64,000 bases of DNA from Bedellia somnulentella (lineage: Eukaryota > Arthropoda > Insecta > Lepidoptera > Bedelliidae). Position numbers and translations under genes: made by a program. Location: assembly GCA_963576735.1 (NCBI GenBank), contig OY755177.1, forward strand, positions 9,176,001 to 9,240,000. The letters are read 5' to 3'. The notes under the pieces were generated by a model. That model made no database searches, was not told the origin of the DNA, and was given only the letters and a program-made list of their open reading frames with translations. Positions 25,801 to 35,277 of the stretch are shown in pieces (the first letter of the stretch is position 1; each line of letters begins with the position of its first letter).

Positions 25801-28800
25801 GACAAAGAGAATTAGGCTAGTACTACTCTAAGCTACACAACGAATTACTTCATCAACCAACAAACTATCACAACTACTTAAATCCTTATAAACACAAAGC
25901 TTATTCTTCCAGTGGCTTCCCCCCGCGATCCCAGAGAAGATGCGTGATGCTGAAGAGCAGATCTCCATCGACCTCGGCGACGAGTACGACCAGGCGCTCG
26001 ACACCGCGTCGCAGGAGGAGATCATCGATCTGGCTGGTAATTTTTATTATTAAGATTCACACGATGGAATGGATAGCTTTGTTCAGAACTGTAATGATGA
26101 AATAGTGATTTGGAAGTTGAATTGGGGAAATATGGTAACAAAAAATGGTTAGTGATGGGTCTCTAGCCACTAAATAACCCTTAGTCTCATTGTATGACAC
26201 CTACAGAGAGAAATGTTAAACACTACATAGATTTATAAATAAGTCATAACTATTTTTAGTATTGTAGTGGTATGTGATATCAACTGAACGATTTATTTAG
26301 TAATATATACTACACAAATAAATAACATCAAGTCTATGAAACCACCGTTCATCATAAAAACGTTGCCCTCAGTTGGATTAGAACCCGCGATCTCCGGACC
26401 CTATTAACTAGTCCACGAACGTCGACAAAACGCCATCATTACGTCATTGCACCATTATAGGAGTCAATGATTGGGATCGGTGAACAAGTGACGTCATTAG
26501 TGACGAAATGCGTACGGATGTGGGAGATTTAATGGATAGAGTTATTAAAAATAATGGGTCTTCAAATATATGTCTCTGAACTACTTATCTCGTTGGAATT
26601 TGAATTAAAGTAATAGTGATTTAAAATTAAATCAGTATATCACTTGGTTTTAAAAGATTGCTTCATAGTCCAATGGATAGGATTGTTATTATCTCTGTTA
26701 TAATTGTAATGTTTTAGTCTCTGCTAAGATAGTGTTCATATAAAAGCATATATTATAATTAAACTACAATAAATATCATCAACAGCCATGGTAGCTCAGT
26801 GTGTAGAACATCGCTTATATTGTGTAGATGATGAGGGTTCAAATCCCGGGTTGGGCCTACGCCAATTTGCCTTTTTAAAGACGTTATGTGTAGTTAATTT
26901 ATCATAGTTATTAACGGTGAGAGAAAACATCGTAAGGATACTAACAAGGCTAAGTAGTTTTGAGTAAAAGAAATATGATTATTCTTGCGTTATGCTGCGG
27001 TACAGAATTCCCACAAACGCTTGATTTGTCATTAAGCTTGTTGCATTAAAACATTTCCATTAAATATATTTAAAATCTTCTACACGAAACACAGTGTTAT
27101 CTGAACTTAAATATATTGCCTTGGTTGTATTGCTCTATACCTCAACTTCTTTTGCTCTATGTCAATATTATAATGTAGACAAAGGTTTGTATCATAGTCA
27201 ATAAATGTCTTGCATCATAAGTACAATTCTTGAAAATATTATAGCCACGTTATTTGCTATAATAACAGTGTTCATAATTTAATGTTAAAATAATACACAA
27301 CATGTGAAACTATTAAATATAAAAGCTTATAAACCTATAAAAATACGTAGTCTTAGAATAATACCAATCAAACTTTGATGTTTTGCGAATATTTTACATG
27401 CATGTAACACTTCCACATTTGTATATGGCTGGCAAATTGGCGCAAGGGAATTCAAATAAACACCTTCGGTATATTATATTTAGATCGTCCGGAATGCGTT
27501 TCCTGGGAAAACATATCGTAAATATGCCTTACAGATCATTTATAAACAGTCGCGGGACCAGATATGATCTTGTAATTGTGCATGCGACGAAAGAATTTGG
27601 CATCGACTCAATTTTTGACATACAATGATTGTGCTTTTGTTCTGTCAGCCTGTATGACATATGATGCGTGAATTTGTAAAGGAAAATAGCTTGTGATTTG
27701 TGAAATGTTATGATGGAAACTAGTTTTGCGTGCTAGTTGATATTAATGTTGTACGCTCATGATATTATGTAATTTTAGCAATAGAATATTCTGGTATACA
27801 CAATAGTGAAATTACGATTTTTACCTTTAGTCCGACTCTCTCATTCTCTGGAGCTCAGACATTCAGAAACATAGGCTTTTTAATGTTGCTTCTGAGACTT
27901 CTAAATCATCGGAATACGCAAATTATTATGCAATACTCATACAATTCTACTTCCTACTACTGGCATCATACCAAGAATAAATACAACCGATTGATATTTT
28001 CCCGGTTTTCTAGGGATAGGAAAGAAAATTATTGAAGTAGGATTCCTGGGAAATTGTTTCCCTTTCTAAGAAGTGCTGGTCTAAAGATATACAGTCGAAA
28101 AGTCAGAAATCATATGACGTTTAAAGAGCGCTCAGTTAGCCTTAAGAAGAAACTGTTTATAATTAAAAATGAGATTTCGATGAATCGCTATTTATGGCAA
28201 GCCGTGCTCCGAAATGTTACCCAAACTAATAATTTAATAGAAAACTGATAATCTAAATTTTTTGGGATAAAAAGAACCTTATCATTATCCTCCTAAGTCC
28301 CAAATTCATCTAAACTGTTTCTTACGTAACACAGATTTATCTGAGTTACTTCTTCTTTCTCAATTCAATTCTCAACAACATAAACTTTACTAACATGTTG
28401 TAATATTGTTAGCGATCCTCGGCTTCCACTCGATGATGAACCAGGAGCAGTACCACGCGTCGCTGCTCAACAAGGGGCAGCCGGTCGGGCTCGGCTGGGA
28501 CGGCATCACCAAGTCTACCAAGCCTAAGGTATGATACAATTAATACTATATTGGGTTACATGTTTTAATATTTTAAAGATATTGTAGTGAAGTGCTGAGA
28601 TAAGCGCGGACAAACATACATACAAATAGGTCAAATGCAGAACCTCTTTTTATTTTTTAATCTGTTACATCACTAAAACCTTCTCCTAAATGTTACAAAT
28701 ACTTTTCTGAAGACCGCATTCAAATAGCTTAAGCCAAACGCGAGATTATCACGGACAAACATACATACATATATTAAACAATCGAACTGAGAACCTCCTT

Positions 28801-31800
28801 TTTTTAAGTCGGTCAAAAATAGTGTGCTGTTTAGTTTGAGCTACCTTTTAGTCTGATTCATGTATCTAAGTATAAGAGATATGTTATCCCGTCAAGTCTC
28901 TTATATATAAAGTAATCACAATTAATAGCTTCGCCCTAAAAAATGATTTCAATCCAGTTCTTTTAATATCAAACACTTGGGTTCCAACTATTGAACTAGT
29001 AGAGTTAAAAATATATGTTTAAGTTTTTTTCAGACATTGTTAAATAAAACTATTGTTTATGCATATTTTCTGTCATACATAATAATTTATGCTTATAATA
29101 AAAAAACCTTTTCAGATATTCCCCATTGACCCCCCAAATGACACGGACACCGACGAAACCATCAAACGAGTTGCGGAAAACGACCTCAAATTAACTGATC
29201 TCAATTGGAATAATATAAAGGTAAATATGCATTAATGATCAATATTGCATCTGGGAGTGCAAGTAATAAATATAAATGAGCTTTGGCTTAAACTTTGACT
29301 TGAATGTCTTGAAAGTAATGGTTCGTAGAAAATACATAAAAACTGCTCATGTATGAAACTATCTATAAAATAATTTAGCCAACTAACAAGCTAACCCCGT
29401 AGCGGATCATGTTAGCCCGAGAGTAATGGTAAAGTCCCCCAGATCTAATAATGAAATGTTTAATTACAAACCTGTTGACAATGTCTTAGAATATGACCCT
29501 ACAGACTCAGAAAAAAATATGGTTTAGTATGTTAAGGAATTTAAAATTGATAGAGATCTATTTACATTCATATAAGCTAATTGATACGGCCCAATACACA
29601 AAACCGGCATATAACGGATATATTACGGCCATCTAACATGTCGTGTATTTTGAAATTGTCGCTGTTAAAACCAGTCCAGCTAGCAGGAGCGACCTTTTAA
29701 CTAGATAACGCGTGGTATACAACAGCCATCTTTTTCGCACTTACATAGTATAGTATACTTTTATCTCACTCCAACCGACAGAGTAACGATAAAATAACGC
29801 TCATGCTAGGCCTCCAGTAATTCGTATACGCTAGACATCCACAACTTCACAAATTACTACCAACTCGAGACGATCTAATCGCCAAACCGTTAACCCCCAG
29901 AACATAAGCGACGAGAAATTCGAGCGGCTTTTCGAGGGTCTAAAGAACAACACTCACGTGGAAGTTCTCTCCCTCGTCAACGTGGGTCTGTCAGACCGTA
30001 CCTCTGCCCACCTTTGCGAAGCTTTAGCCAAGAACACCAGCCTTCGTGTGGTCAACGTGGAAACCAACTTTATCAGTCCACCTGGGGTTGTCCAATTGGT
30101 GAAAGCTTTGCTCGAACAGAAGACCATTGAAGAGTTCCGCGCTTCTAATCAGGTGAGGGAAACTTTTTTTCGTGTCGTATTTAAGGTTTGAGATGATGGA
30201 TGTACTTCATTGTGTTAAGGGTTGGCATATGACCCCTTAGTGACTGGAAAGGATCTTACTAACCATTTTTTTTAAATAACTGCTATTTATGGCACACAAC
30301 ATTGTGTGTATTAATAAAAAAAACAAAAATCTATATTTTCTGTATGGATTTACAATAAGGTTTGTAGGACACCTTTTAAATGTAGAAAAAGCAGTGAGGA
30401 TCATCATAAATTGTCACTTTTAATCCGTACAATAAAATTATACCAAGCGATTGCCATTGAAATAACTAAACTGTTAACCTCAGTCTAATAAAAAGATATA
30501 TGAAACATTCTGCGCAGTGTCGCTTAGAATAGCACAACCCCGTTTCTTCCGGTTGGTGTACGTAAAAGGTGACTAACGGTATTGGGGCTATTAAGGGATT
30601 TTTGGGCGATGCGGCTCGAGACCTTTTATTTTAACATCTTTTCCCAACTCAACTTTCCAACAGTGGCTGAGGAATCTCTAACTCCTTAGCTCTGGCTACC
30701 CCTTTTAGGGATTTATAGCCGTGAGTATATGTATGTATGTATAACACATTCTCCCTTATTCTTCACCAACCAATCCAACCTCTTTTTATCTTTAATCATT
30801 TTCTCCCAAATTCCTTAGCGATCGCAAGTGCTAGGCAACAAGATCGGGATGGAAATATCGTCACTGGTGGAACAGAACCCCACGCTGCTGCGGCTGGGAT
30901 TACATCTCGAGTACAGCGATGCTCTCATTATAAAATTATGAAAAACTAGCTGACCCGGCTCTAGCTAGCTTTTTCCGGTACTCTTAGTTCAATCAGGCGT
31001 AAATATTCTATGGTCAAATTTTCTCGGGATAAAAAGTATCCTACTTGATAATTTGGGTCATTATTGAGCATTCTGCCAAATTTCATTCATATACATTATG
31101 TACTTGTGGAGCCTTTTCGCCTCAAACTCATAAACATCTAAACTTTCACATTTATAATATTAATAGGATGCATTTACGACTCCCAGAATCAAACGAGAGA
31201 TCCTAGTCAAAAAAAGTTGAAATCCCAGTTTATAAAAGATATATTTGACACCAACCACCCCGATAATTCACAAACCAACCTGCCTTTTTTATCTTTAATC
31301 AATTCTCCCAAATTCCTTAGCGATCGCAAGTGCTAGGCAACAAGATCGAGATGGAGATATCGTCGCTGGTGGAACAGAACCCCACGCTGCTGCGGCTGGG
31401 ATTGCATCTCGAGTACAGCGATGCGAGACACCGCGTCGCCACGCATCTACAACGTAATATCGATAGAAGTGAGTGCTATTGACTTTTCTATTTTAATGAA
31501 ATATTTAATCTTTAGTATAAAGAAAAACATCTGCAAAGGAGTATCACTAGAAGAGGGTGGAACTGTCGGTTCTGTTTCATTAGTCAATCTTTGACAGCTC
31601 TAAAGAAATACATCTATAAATTGAGTGCAACTCTCTTTTCTGTTTCACTAGTTAATCTTTATCAAGAAGAAGAAAAAATCTGCAACGTTATATCAATAGA
31701 AGTGAGTGCACTCATTTCTGTTTCATTGGTTCTTTGACAATATATATGTTAATATTGCTAAAAATATTGCTGTGTAGTGTCGGCTTAGAATAGCACTACC

Positions 31801-34800
31801 CCTTTTCTTCCGGTGGGTGTACGTAAGAGGCGACTAACGGTATTCGGACTTTTTAAGGGATTTTTGGGCGATGCGGTTGGAGAGCCATCACCAACAACCT
31901 TTATTTTACCATCTTTTCCCCACGCAACTTCCAAAAGTGGCTGAGGAATTTCTAATTCGTTAGCTCTGGCTACCCCTTCTAGGGATTTATAGCCGTGAGT
32001 ATATGTATGTATGTATATGTTATAATATATAAGTTTTGATATTATCGATAGAAGTGAATAGAACTTTCTATTCTCTTTCATTAGTTAGACTTTGACAGCT
32101 GTAAAGTAAAAAAAAAGATCTACAACGTAGTAGAAGTGAGTAGAACTGTATATAATCTGTTATTAGTAAATCTTTGACAGCTGTAAAGTAAAAAAAAAGA
32201 TCTACAACGTAGTAGAAGTGAGTAGAACTGTATATAATCTGTTATTAGTAAATCTTTGACAGCTGTAAAGTAAAAAAAAAGATCTACAACGTAGTAGAAG
32301 TGAGTAGAACTGTATATAATCTGTTATTAGTAAATCTTTGACAGCTGTAAAGTAAAAAAAAAGATCTACAACGTAGTAGAAGTGAGTAGAACTGTATATA
32401 ATCTGTTATTAGTAAATCTTTGACAGCTGTAAAAAAAATGATAACAAATAGACGTTTTCGTTATCGTACAAAGTGGCGATTGGTATTGTCTAACCATCCC
32501 AATGGGTATTTATGGCGTGAGTATAAGCAAAACACATAGTATTGTCGAAAATTATTCCTTTAAAACAGCTATATGTATGTGTTAAATTAATTTAGTAAGT
32601 AGTGACTTCATTTTATAAAGTATTTAAGTTCAACGTCACACAATACAAAGTGATCCGCTGCTCTTCGCAAGTATAAAATATTAAAGTTACACTATGTTTG
32701 TAGAAATTGGTATAAGAACGACATGGTTTGCATATGCTCTCTCGAAATAGTATGGGAATGTGGTGAGCAAATCCAATTTCTATGAAACTATGGTAATTTA
32801 ATTAAAGTATTTCTCTTTTGATGAGTGTGTTAGTTTTGTAGATATATGAAAGAACTTGTTGAGCAGAAAAGTTGTTTACAGTTTTTAGAGGAGATATTTA
32901 ATATAACTACTTTTTAGGTATAAATAATGAAAAAAGTCTTGAATGAATTAATAATTATTTTTTATTTTCCGATTTATGGTAAATGAACCATTACTCATTT
33001 AGCATAGTTCATAAACAAGCCAATCACTCGTTCATGACTTCGTTCACTTCGTTTCTTAGATGCGAGGTAAGATCATAATGACATTTTCATACAATAGATG
33101 GCGCCACTGTCAGAAGTTCCTAGACATGTGGCGACAAATAGGCTTGCAGTTATCAAACTCATCAGGATACTTCACATACTGCACATGGTCAAAATGATCC
33201 GACATACGGCAAAAAAGGGCAGTTACAGTCTCGTCAAATACAAGACCATAAATTATAGACGTTTTGAGTTCAACGGCCCTTCCCATCAAATCTTTCCTTG
33301 TACTCCAAACCGAGGTCTTGGCCGCAACATCGTCACTCATTATCATGTGAATTTAGGGTAGATTAGACTTTGAGGTCTAGTTAATTGCTACCCGAAATAG
33401 AACGATTAGTTAGTCCTTTCGATGACCTCAACAAAGGCTCAACAACATGCCGAATAACATCATAGAACAGAAATCTCTTCAAAACCCATCACAAACAAGA
33501 AGTCCGCCCAAAACTAAATCATACCTATCCCCTCACGTCACCGTGTGGAAGACGTCAGATTGCCGCATTCAAAAACGTCCTATGTCAGGACAGAATCCCT
33601 CCATTACCCATTAAAAAAACCGTCCAATGCTAAATCACCTCACGTCATCGTTCATACTCGCCAAGATGAGTTAGTGACAGTGTGGATAACGTCAGATTGC
33701 CGCATTCATAAACGTCCTATGTCAGGACAGAATCTCTTCATTACCCATAAAAAAACCGTCCAATGCTAAATCAGCGCATCACCTCACGTCACCGTTCATA
33801 CAACGCTACAAGAATAGTGACAGTGTGGATGACGTCAGATTGCCGCGTGCTAAAGCGGGCCAGCGTGTCTCTAACGCTGCGCCTTCCACGCGGCCGGCCG
33901 CCGCCGCTGGGCGTGGACCCCTCGCTGTTCTCCATGACCCCGCCCAGCGCCGTGGACGCCACCCCGGCCCCATACACCCCGGCCCAGAGACCCGACTTTA
34001 ACCCCAACCCCCATTCGTGAGTAATAGAAAAAAAACCACAGAGACTGCTCACCGTGTTCTAGTAATCTACACACAACTACAGAGTGAGCTCACCGTGTTC
34101 TAAAACCCTTAAACTACAACGATTCCTCACCGAGTTATAAACCATTGCCTGCTCAGCACCACGAATGAACATAGAAGTCACTTGTATTATTTAATTCCAG
34201 TACGAAAAGACCTAACGCTGCGACTTCAGTTCCGATTCTTTAACAACCTGCAAAAGGCGGGGGCTCGTAGCCAATAAACAGTAAGGTTAAGGAGTGATGT
34301 TGGCACGGCTAAGTAGGCAAATAACACGACTTCGCTTATACTCTATGACACCTAATGATTGACGAGTGCCCAGCACTGACAACTATACAGCTTTTACCGT
34401 ATTTGTAAGACCTGCTTTTAACTATTCAGTTTATACAACGAGCTTTTAAAATACTATTTTATTCTATATCTCTCTTATCTATTACCCTTTAAATCAGTCT
34501 AATAAATACTATTCCACTATTACACTTATAACAATTTACACCAATAGGATTTCCCTCTAACCTAACTTATATATTTATATTTTAGACGAGAGGGGAGCGT
34601 AGAAGCAAATAATTAGTAAATCCCAAGCGAACGCGTGTTTCGGTAATACATGTTTATTTCGCAATGTAATGTTTGGCCGTGATTTTACAAGCTTAGTCCT
34701 GCAGAGCTATTGATCAACCCAGGATTAAGTTAACTTTGTTTTACATCTCAACAGCTTCCGCTAATCGAGAGAACGGCTTAGGCCCCGAGTTTCAGCTTGG

Positions 34801-35277
34801 ACTTGGAAGAATAGACCAAATAAGACAGGATTCATCTATGACTATCTCATACTTTTTTCCCCGATTTGCATTTACTTGCATTTGTCAAAATGATGCACTT
34901 TACTAACAATTTGGAATTGATTAACTAAACCAAATTACTGAATCTATCATACTAAAAAAGCATGGATTTTCGAATGATAAAATATTAATGAGTGCTACTG
35001 TGTGAACAATGTGTGACATGAGCATGTGTTGATATTAACAATGAATTTTGTGATATTATAATGTAAACCTTTACCACCGAAATGTATCTATTATTTATGT
35101 GAACACTCCCAAATGTATTTTGATGTGAAAGCCACAGGTTCTTTTTGCGATGTTGAATGTTAAAGCAAAATGGATCTTATGGTTTTGTATGAAAGTTGAT
35201 TGTCCCCTGAACTATGTGTGTGCGCATGTTTCAGTACGCCAGCAGCGTCGGAGCCAGAGCAGCGTCTAGATCCATAA
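10759..35277 (+). CDS. tmod: Tropomodulin (nine coding exons, 419 aa)
   Basis: Tropomodulin caps the slow-growing (pointed) ends of actin filaments and binds tropomyosin, in sarcomeres and the membrane skeleton. Coding parts: 10759-10884, 23375-23542, 25913-26036, 28413-28528, 29116-29220, 29901-30152, 31321-31468, 33839-34016, 35235-35277. All junctions are GT/AG and the phases (0,0,1,0,0,0,1,2) join into one frame. Residues 1-42 start MTTPAQLFGRDLSNYDEVDV, the family's N-terminal tropomyosin- and actin-binding part. DPTGPLNRKKLIEHINKQAL follows in exon 2, and AILGFHSMMNQEQYHASLLN in exon 4. The leucine-rich-repeat half is about 179-347. The last 72 residues are Pro-rich. The open frame also runs upstream of the chosen ATG (SSSTKTTT), so an isoform starting in an earlier exon is possible. 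Introns 1 and 7 carry many repeats. Confidence 0.93.
11540..11790 (+). mobile_element. ATGT-tailed retroposon
   Basis: Begins at the family's fixed 5' end (GCGTAGTGTCGGCTTAAAAT) and ends in a TATGTGTGTATG tail. Nested in the long-TIR element, in tropomodulin intron 1. Confidence 0.75.
11937..12157 (-). mobile_element. ATGT-tailed retroposon, degenerate
   Basis: Minus-strand copy with GTGAGTATA, CCATCACCATGA and a mutated 5' part; about 75-80% like the consensus by eye. Confidence 0.6.
12825..15114. other. Tropomodulin intron 1, no feature recognised
   Basis: AT-rich sequence. I see no exon, tRNA or known repeat here. Confidence 0.4.
15129..15227 (-). mobile_element. Snapback retroposon, copy b (99 bp, tail only)
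   Basis: Flanked by a 14-bp perfect duplication AATAATGTTTTTTA (15115-15128, 15228-15241). It consists of the family tail on the minus strand (TTTTTGTTCATGAAAACCTC to AATAAAGGAAAGAAA) directly joined to the same stretch inverted (TTTCTTTCCTTTATTTATTA). The tRNA-like module is absent. Confidence 0.75.
16155..16245 (-). repeat. LINE 3'-end fragment
   Basis: The minus strand matches the terminal GCCAGGATCGTACAAAGT and CCTACCCCAATGGGA marks of the RTE-like LINE at 44.8 kb. Confidence 0.55.
17624..17712 (-). repeat. ATGT-tailed retroposon, 5'-truncated
   Basis: It retains the ATACATACAT tail and the AGTAGCCAGAGCTTAAGAG block on the minus strand. Confidence 0.55.
18610..18905 (+). repeat. Degenerate LINE 3' end
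   Basis: Matches the order of the 44.8-kb copy (GGACACATTTAGATCAAGG, TTTATGAAAGGATT, GCCAGGATC-like, TCTCTGCTTAGATCCC) with many changes. The 76-codon ORF here is the decayed tail of that reverse transcriptase. Confidence 0.55.
19355..20166 (+). mobile_element. Lep1-like Helitron interrupted by a snapback retroposon
   Basis: The 5' part 19355-19493 starts TCCTATTAATATTATAAATG. The sequence resumes at 20049-20166 (AAGAGTACCGGAAAAA and a decayed CGGGTCAGCTTGTT end). The uninterrupted relative at 30946-31168 shows that exactly these parts were once adjacent. Confidence 0.65.
19494..20048 (+). mobile_element. Snapback retroposon, copy c (555 bp, two inverted tRNA-like modules)
   Basis: The target duplication is TACGGTACTTTTTA against TACGATTCTTTTTA (19480-19493, 20049-20062; 12 of 14 match). 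The arms run inward from inverted tRNA-like modules (19533-19607 minus, 19907-19979 plus) through GCGAAATTCTTC and CGTTTCCTACCTCCGAATT to an unpaired centre of about 130 bp. The right end carries the full tail CCCCACATGAGGTTTTCATG. It is inserted in the Helitron at 19355-20166, in tropomodulin intron 1. Confidence 0.8.
20482..20724 (-). mobile_element. ATGT-tailed retroposon
   Basis: Nearly full-length minus-strand copy, from the ATACATACATATACTCACGG tail to TGTGTAGTGTCGG at its 5' end. Confidence 0.8.
20865..21109 (+). mobile_element. ATGT-tailed retroposon with perfect target duplication
   Basis: Full copy flanked by TACTATTGTTTGT at 20852-20864 and 21110-21122 (13 bp, perfect). This shows it moved by retroposition and fixes its ends: GGCGTGTAGTGTCGG at 5' and (TATG)n at 3'. 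Confidence 0.85.
21312..21478 (-). mobile_element. ATGT-tailed retroposon, internally deleted
   Basis: Minus strand. The middle 'TGGCTACCCC' block is missing; TGATGGGTCTCCAACCGCAT and the 5' end remain. Confidence 0.65.
22254..22530 (+). mobile_element. ATGT-tailed retroposon with doubled 5' end
   Basis: Full copy; the first 19 bases (TCTGCTGTGTAGTGTCGGC) occur twice in a row before the body continues. Confidence 0.8.
22531..22731 (-). mobile_element. tRNA-Ser/Leu-like SINE
   Basis: Minus strand: A-box region GTGGCCGAGTGGATAGGTGA, B box GGTTCGATCCC, then GCTGAGGGCAACATTTATGT, TTCCTTAGTCTTGGATGTTA and GGGGCTAACTTGATCTGTG at the 3' end. A second, decayed head in the opposite direction lies at 22756-22810. 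Confidence 0.75.
22899..23161 (+). mobile_element. Lep1-like Helitron (263 bp, complete)
   Basis: Starts TCCTTACTAATATTATAAAT, has (GTTT)n, and ends with a GC-rich imperfect hairpin (GCGGGCGAAGCCGTGGGC) and CTAG. It sits between A and T with no duplication. Non-autonomous, in tropomodulin intron 1 just before exon 2. Confidence 0.8.
23375..23542 (+). CDS. tmod: Tropomodulin coding exon 2
   Basis: Acceptor ATTACAG, donor GTAATT. 56 codons in phase 0, from DNFLPPSQRNNYDCEKDPTG to GVIRGKK. The preceding intron is 12.5 kb. Confidence 0.93.
23750..24110 (+). mobile_element. tRNA-derived SINE (GATAGC-head family), diverged
   Basis: Head TGATAGCTCCGTGGGTAGG with B-box-like GGTTCAAATC, then the body order TTTGTCTTTTCTAAAGACAT, TTAATTTATCATGGTTGTTA, ACAAAACGGCGATAGG, ACCTCTGCCAACCCC. 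A 60-bp insertion at about 23860-23915. Confidence 0.75.
24120..25640. other. Tropomodulin intron 2, no feature recognised
   Basis: AT-rich, no exon or repeat family recognised. Confidence 0.35.
25640..25850 (-). repeat. ATGT-tailed retroposon, degenerate
   Basis: Minus strand, GCCAGAGCTTTGCAATCGGA to AGTACTACTCTAAGC. It ends about 60 bp before exon 3, so its poly-C/T environment may contribute to the exon-3 acceptor region. Confidence 0.6.
25913..26036 (+). CDS. tmod: Tropomodulin coding exon 3
   Basis: Acceptor TTCTTCCAG, donor GTAATT. Residues 99-139 (WLPPAIPEKMRDAEEQISID and on). It ends after the first base of a split Ala codon and is strikingly GC-rich against its flanks. Confidence 0.92.
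26090..26225 (-). repeat. ATGT-tailed retroposon fragment
   Basis: Minus strand; retains GGAAGTTGAATTGGGGAAA and GTGATGGGTCTCTAGCC. Confidence 0.5.
26315..26435 (-). repeat. tRNA-Ser/Leu-like SINE, degenerate
   Basis: Minus strand; the order of B box, GGCAACGTTT and TTGATGTTATTTATTTGTGT follows the copy at 22531-22731. Confidence 0.6.
26786..26960 (+). repeat. tRNA-derived SINE, 3'-truncated
   Basis: CATGGTAGCTCAGTGTGTAG head, B box GGTTCAAATCCC, then GCCTACGCCAATTTGCCTTT and ATTTATCATAGTTATTAACG. Confidence 0.65.
26961..28412. other. Tropomodulin intron 3, no feature recognised
   Basis: Unremarkable AT-rich sequence; the 81- and 64-codon ORFs here look random. Confidence 0.35.
28413..28528 (+). 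CDS. tmod: Tropomodulin coding exon 4
   Basis: Acceptor TTGTTAG, donor GTATGA. It carries ILGFHSMMNQEQYHASLLNK, a conserved tropomodulin motif of the actin-binding part, and ends in phase 0. Confidence 0.92.
29116..29220 (+). CDS. tmod: Tropomodulin coding exon 5
   Basis: Acceptor TTTTCAG, donor GTAAAT. 35 codons (IFPIDPPNDTDTDETIKRVA, then ENDLKLTDLNWNNIK), the start of the leucine-rich-repeat domain. Confidence 0.92.
29901..30152 (+). CDS. tmod: Tropomodulin coding exon 6
   Basis: Acceptor CCCCCAG, donor GTGAGG. 84 codons of leucine-rich repeats (HVEVLSLVNVGLSD, SLRVVNVETNFISPPG). Confidence 0.93.
30514..30742 (+). mobile_element. ATGT-tailed retroposon
   Basis: Near-complete copy in tropomodulin intron 6, with a possible short duplication ACATTCT on each side. 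Confidence 0.75.
30775..30941 (+). pseudogene. Partial duplicate of tropomodulin exon 7 (pseudoexon)
   Basis: The acceptor CCTTAG and the first about 110 bases of exon 7, with the preceding about 45 bases of intron, recur here 502 bp upstream of the real exon with few differences. Translation gives RSQVLGNKIGMEISSLVEQN and on, then diverges after YSDA to a stop at once, with no donor. A Helitron-like insertion follows 5 bp later. If spliced in, it would truncate the protein. Confidence 0.85.
30946..31168 (-). mobile_element. Lep1-like Helitron (223 bp)
   Basis: Minus strand: TC at 31168 (TCCTATTAATATTATAAATG) and CTAG at 30946-30949. Lies between the pseudoexon and the real exon 7 of tropomodulin. 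Confidence 0.75.
31321..31468 (+). CDS. tmod: Tropomodulin coding exon 7
   Basis: Acceptor TTCCTTAG, donor AGAA|GTGAGT. Residues 298-346, from RSQVLGNKIEMEISSLVEQN to RVATHLQRNIDR, the last helix and strand of the leucine-rich-repeat domain. It ends in phase 1. Confidence 0.93.
31469..31760 (+). repeat. Degenerate tandem copies of the exon-7 donor region
   Basis: Stretches like ATCTGCAACGTTATATCAAT followed by AGAAGTGAGTGCA (31677-31710), with weaker units at about 31526 and 31600, repeat the last bases of exon 7 and the start of intron 7. They are old members of the 82-bp array downstream. Confidence 0.7.
31770..32018 (+). mobile_element. ATGT-tailed retroposon
   Basis: Full-length copy inserted within the donor-derived repeat tract of intron 7. 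Confidence 0.8.
32094..32433 (+). repeat. 82-bp minisatellite, four perfect units, carrying donor-like sites
   Basis: Units 32094-32175, 32176-32257, 32258-32339, 32340-32421 and a 12-bp stub are identical. Each holds TCTACAACGTAGTAGAAGTGAGTAGA in two parts: TCTACAACGTAGTAGA matches the exon-7 end CTACAACGTAATATCGATAGA with a gap, and AGTGAGT matches its donor. A diverged unit precedes them at about 32037. Confidence 0.92.
32434..33530. other. Tropomodulin intron 7, no feature recognised
   Basis: No repeat family or exon recognised here. The two opposite ORFs near 33100-33360 look random. Confidence 0.35.
33530..33838 (+). repeat. Three tandem copies of the exon-8 acceptor region
   Basis: A unit of about 140 bp containing CCTCACGTCA, GTGTGGA and (G)ACGTCAGATTGCCGC occurs three times, with AG at 33557-33558, 33694-33695 and 33837-33838. 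The last is the acceptor used in my exon 8. After the first two acceptors the frame runs on as NCRIQKRPMSGQN and NCRIHKRPMSGQN before a stop, so they could serve as alternative terminal exons or decoys. Confidence 0.85.
33839..34016 (+). CDS. tmod: Tropomodulin coding exon 8
   Basis: Acceptor ACGTCAG, donor TTC|GTGAGT. It encodes NCRVLKRASVSLTLRLPRGR followed by a Pro-rich stretch. The phase fits exon 7 (1) and exon 9 (2). If the donor is not used, the frame ends two codons later at the TGA at 34018-34020, so a shorter C-terminus is possible. Confidence 0.8.
35235..35277 (+). CDS. tmod: Tropomodulin terminal coding exon 9
   Basis: Acceptor TGTTTCAG. The frame gives S, then TPAASEPEQRLDP and TAA at 35275-35277. 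A GT donor at about 35291 would lie in the 3' UTR. Confidence 0.7.

Noticed and set aside
33098..33361. Overlapping opposite ORFs in tropomodulin intron 7
   Set aside because: Random-looking; no splice sites that fit the tropomodulin phases.
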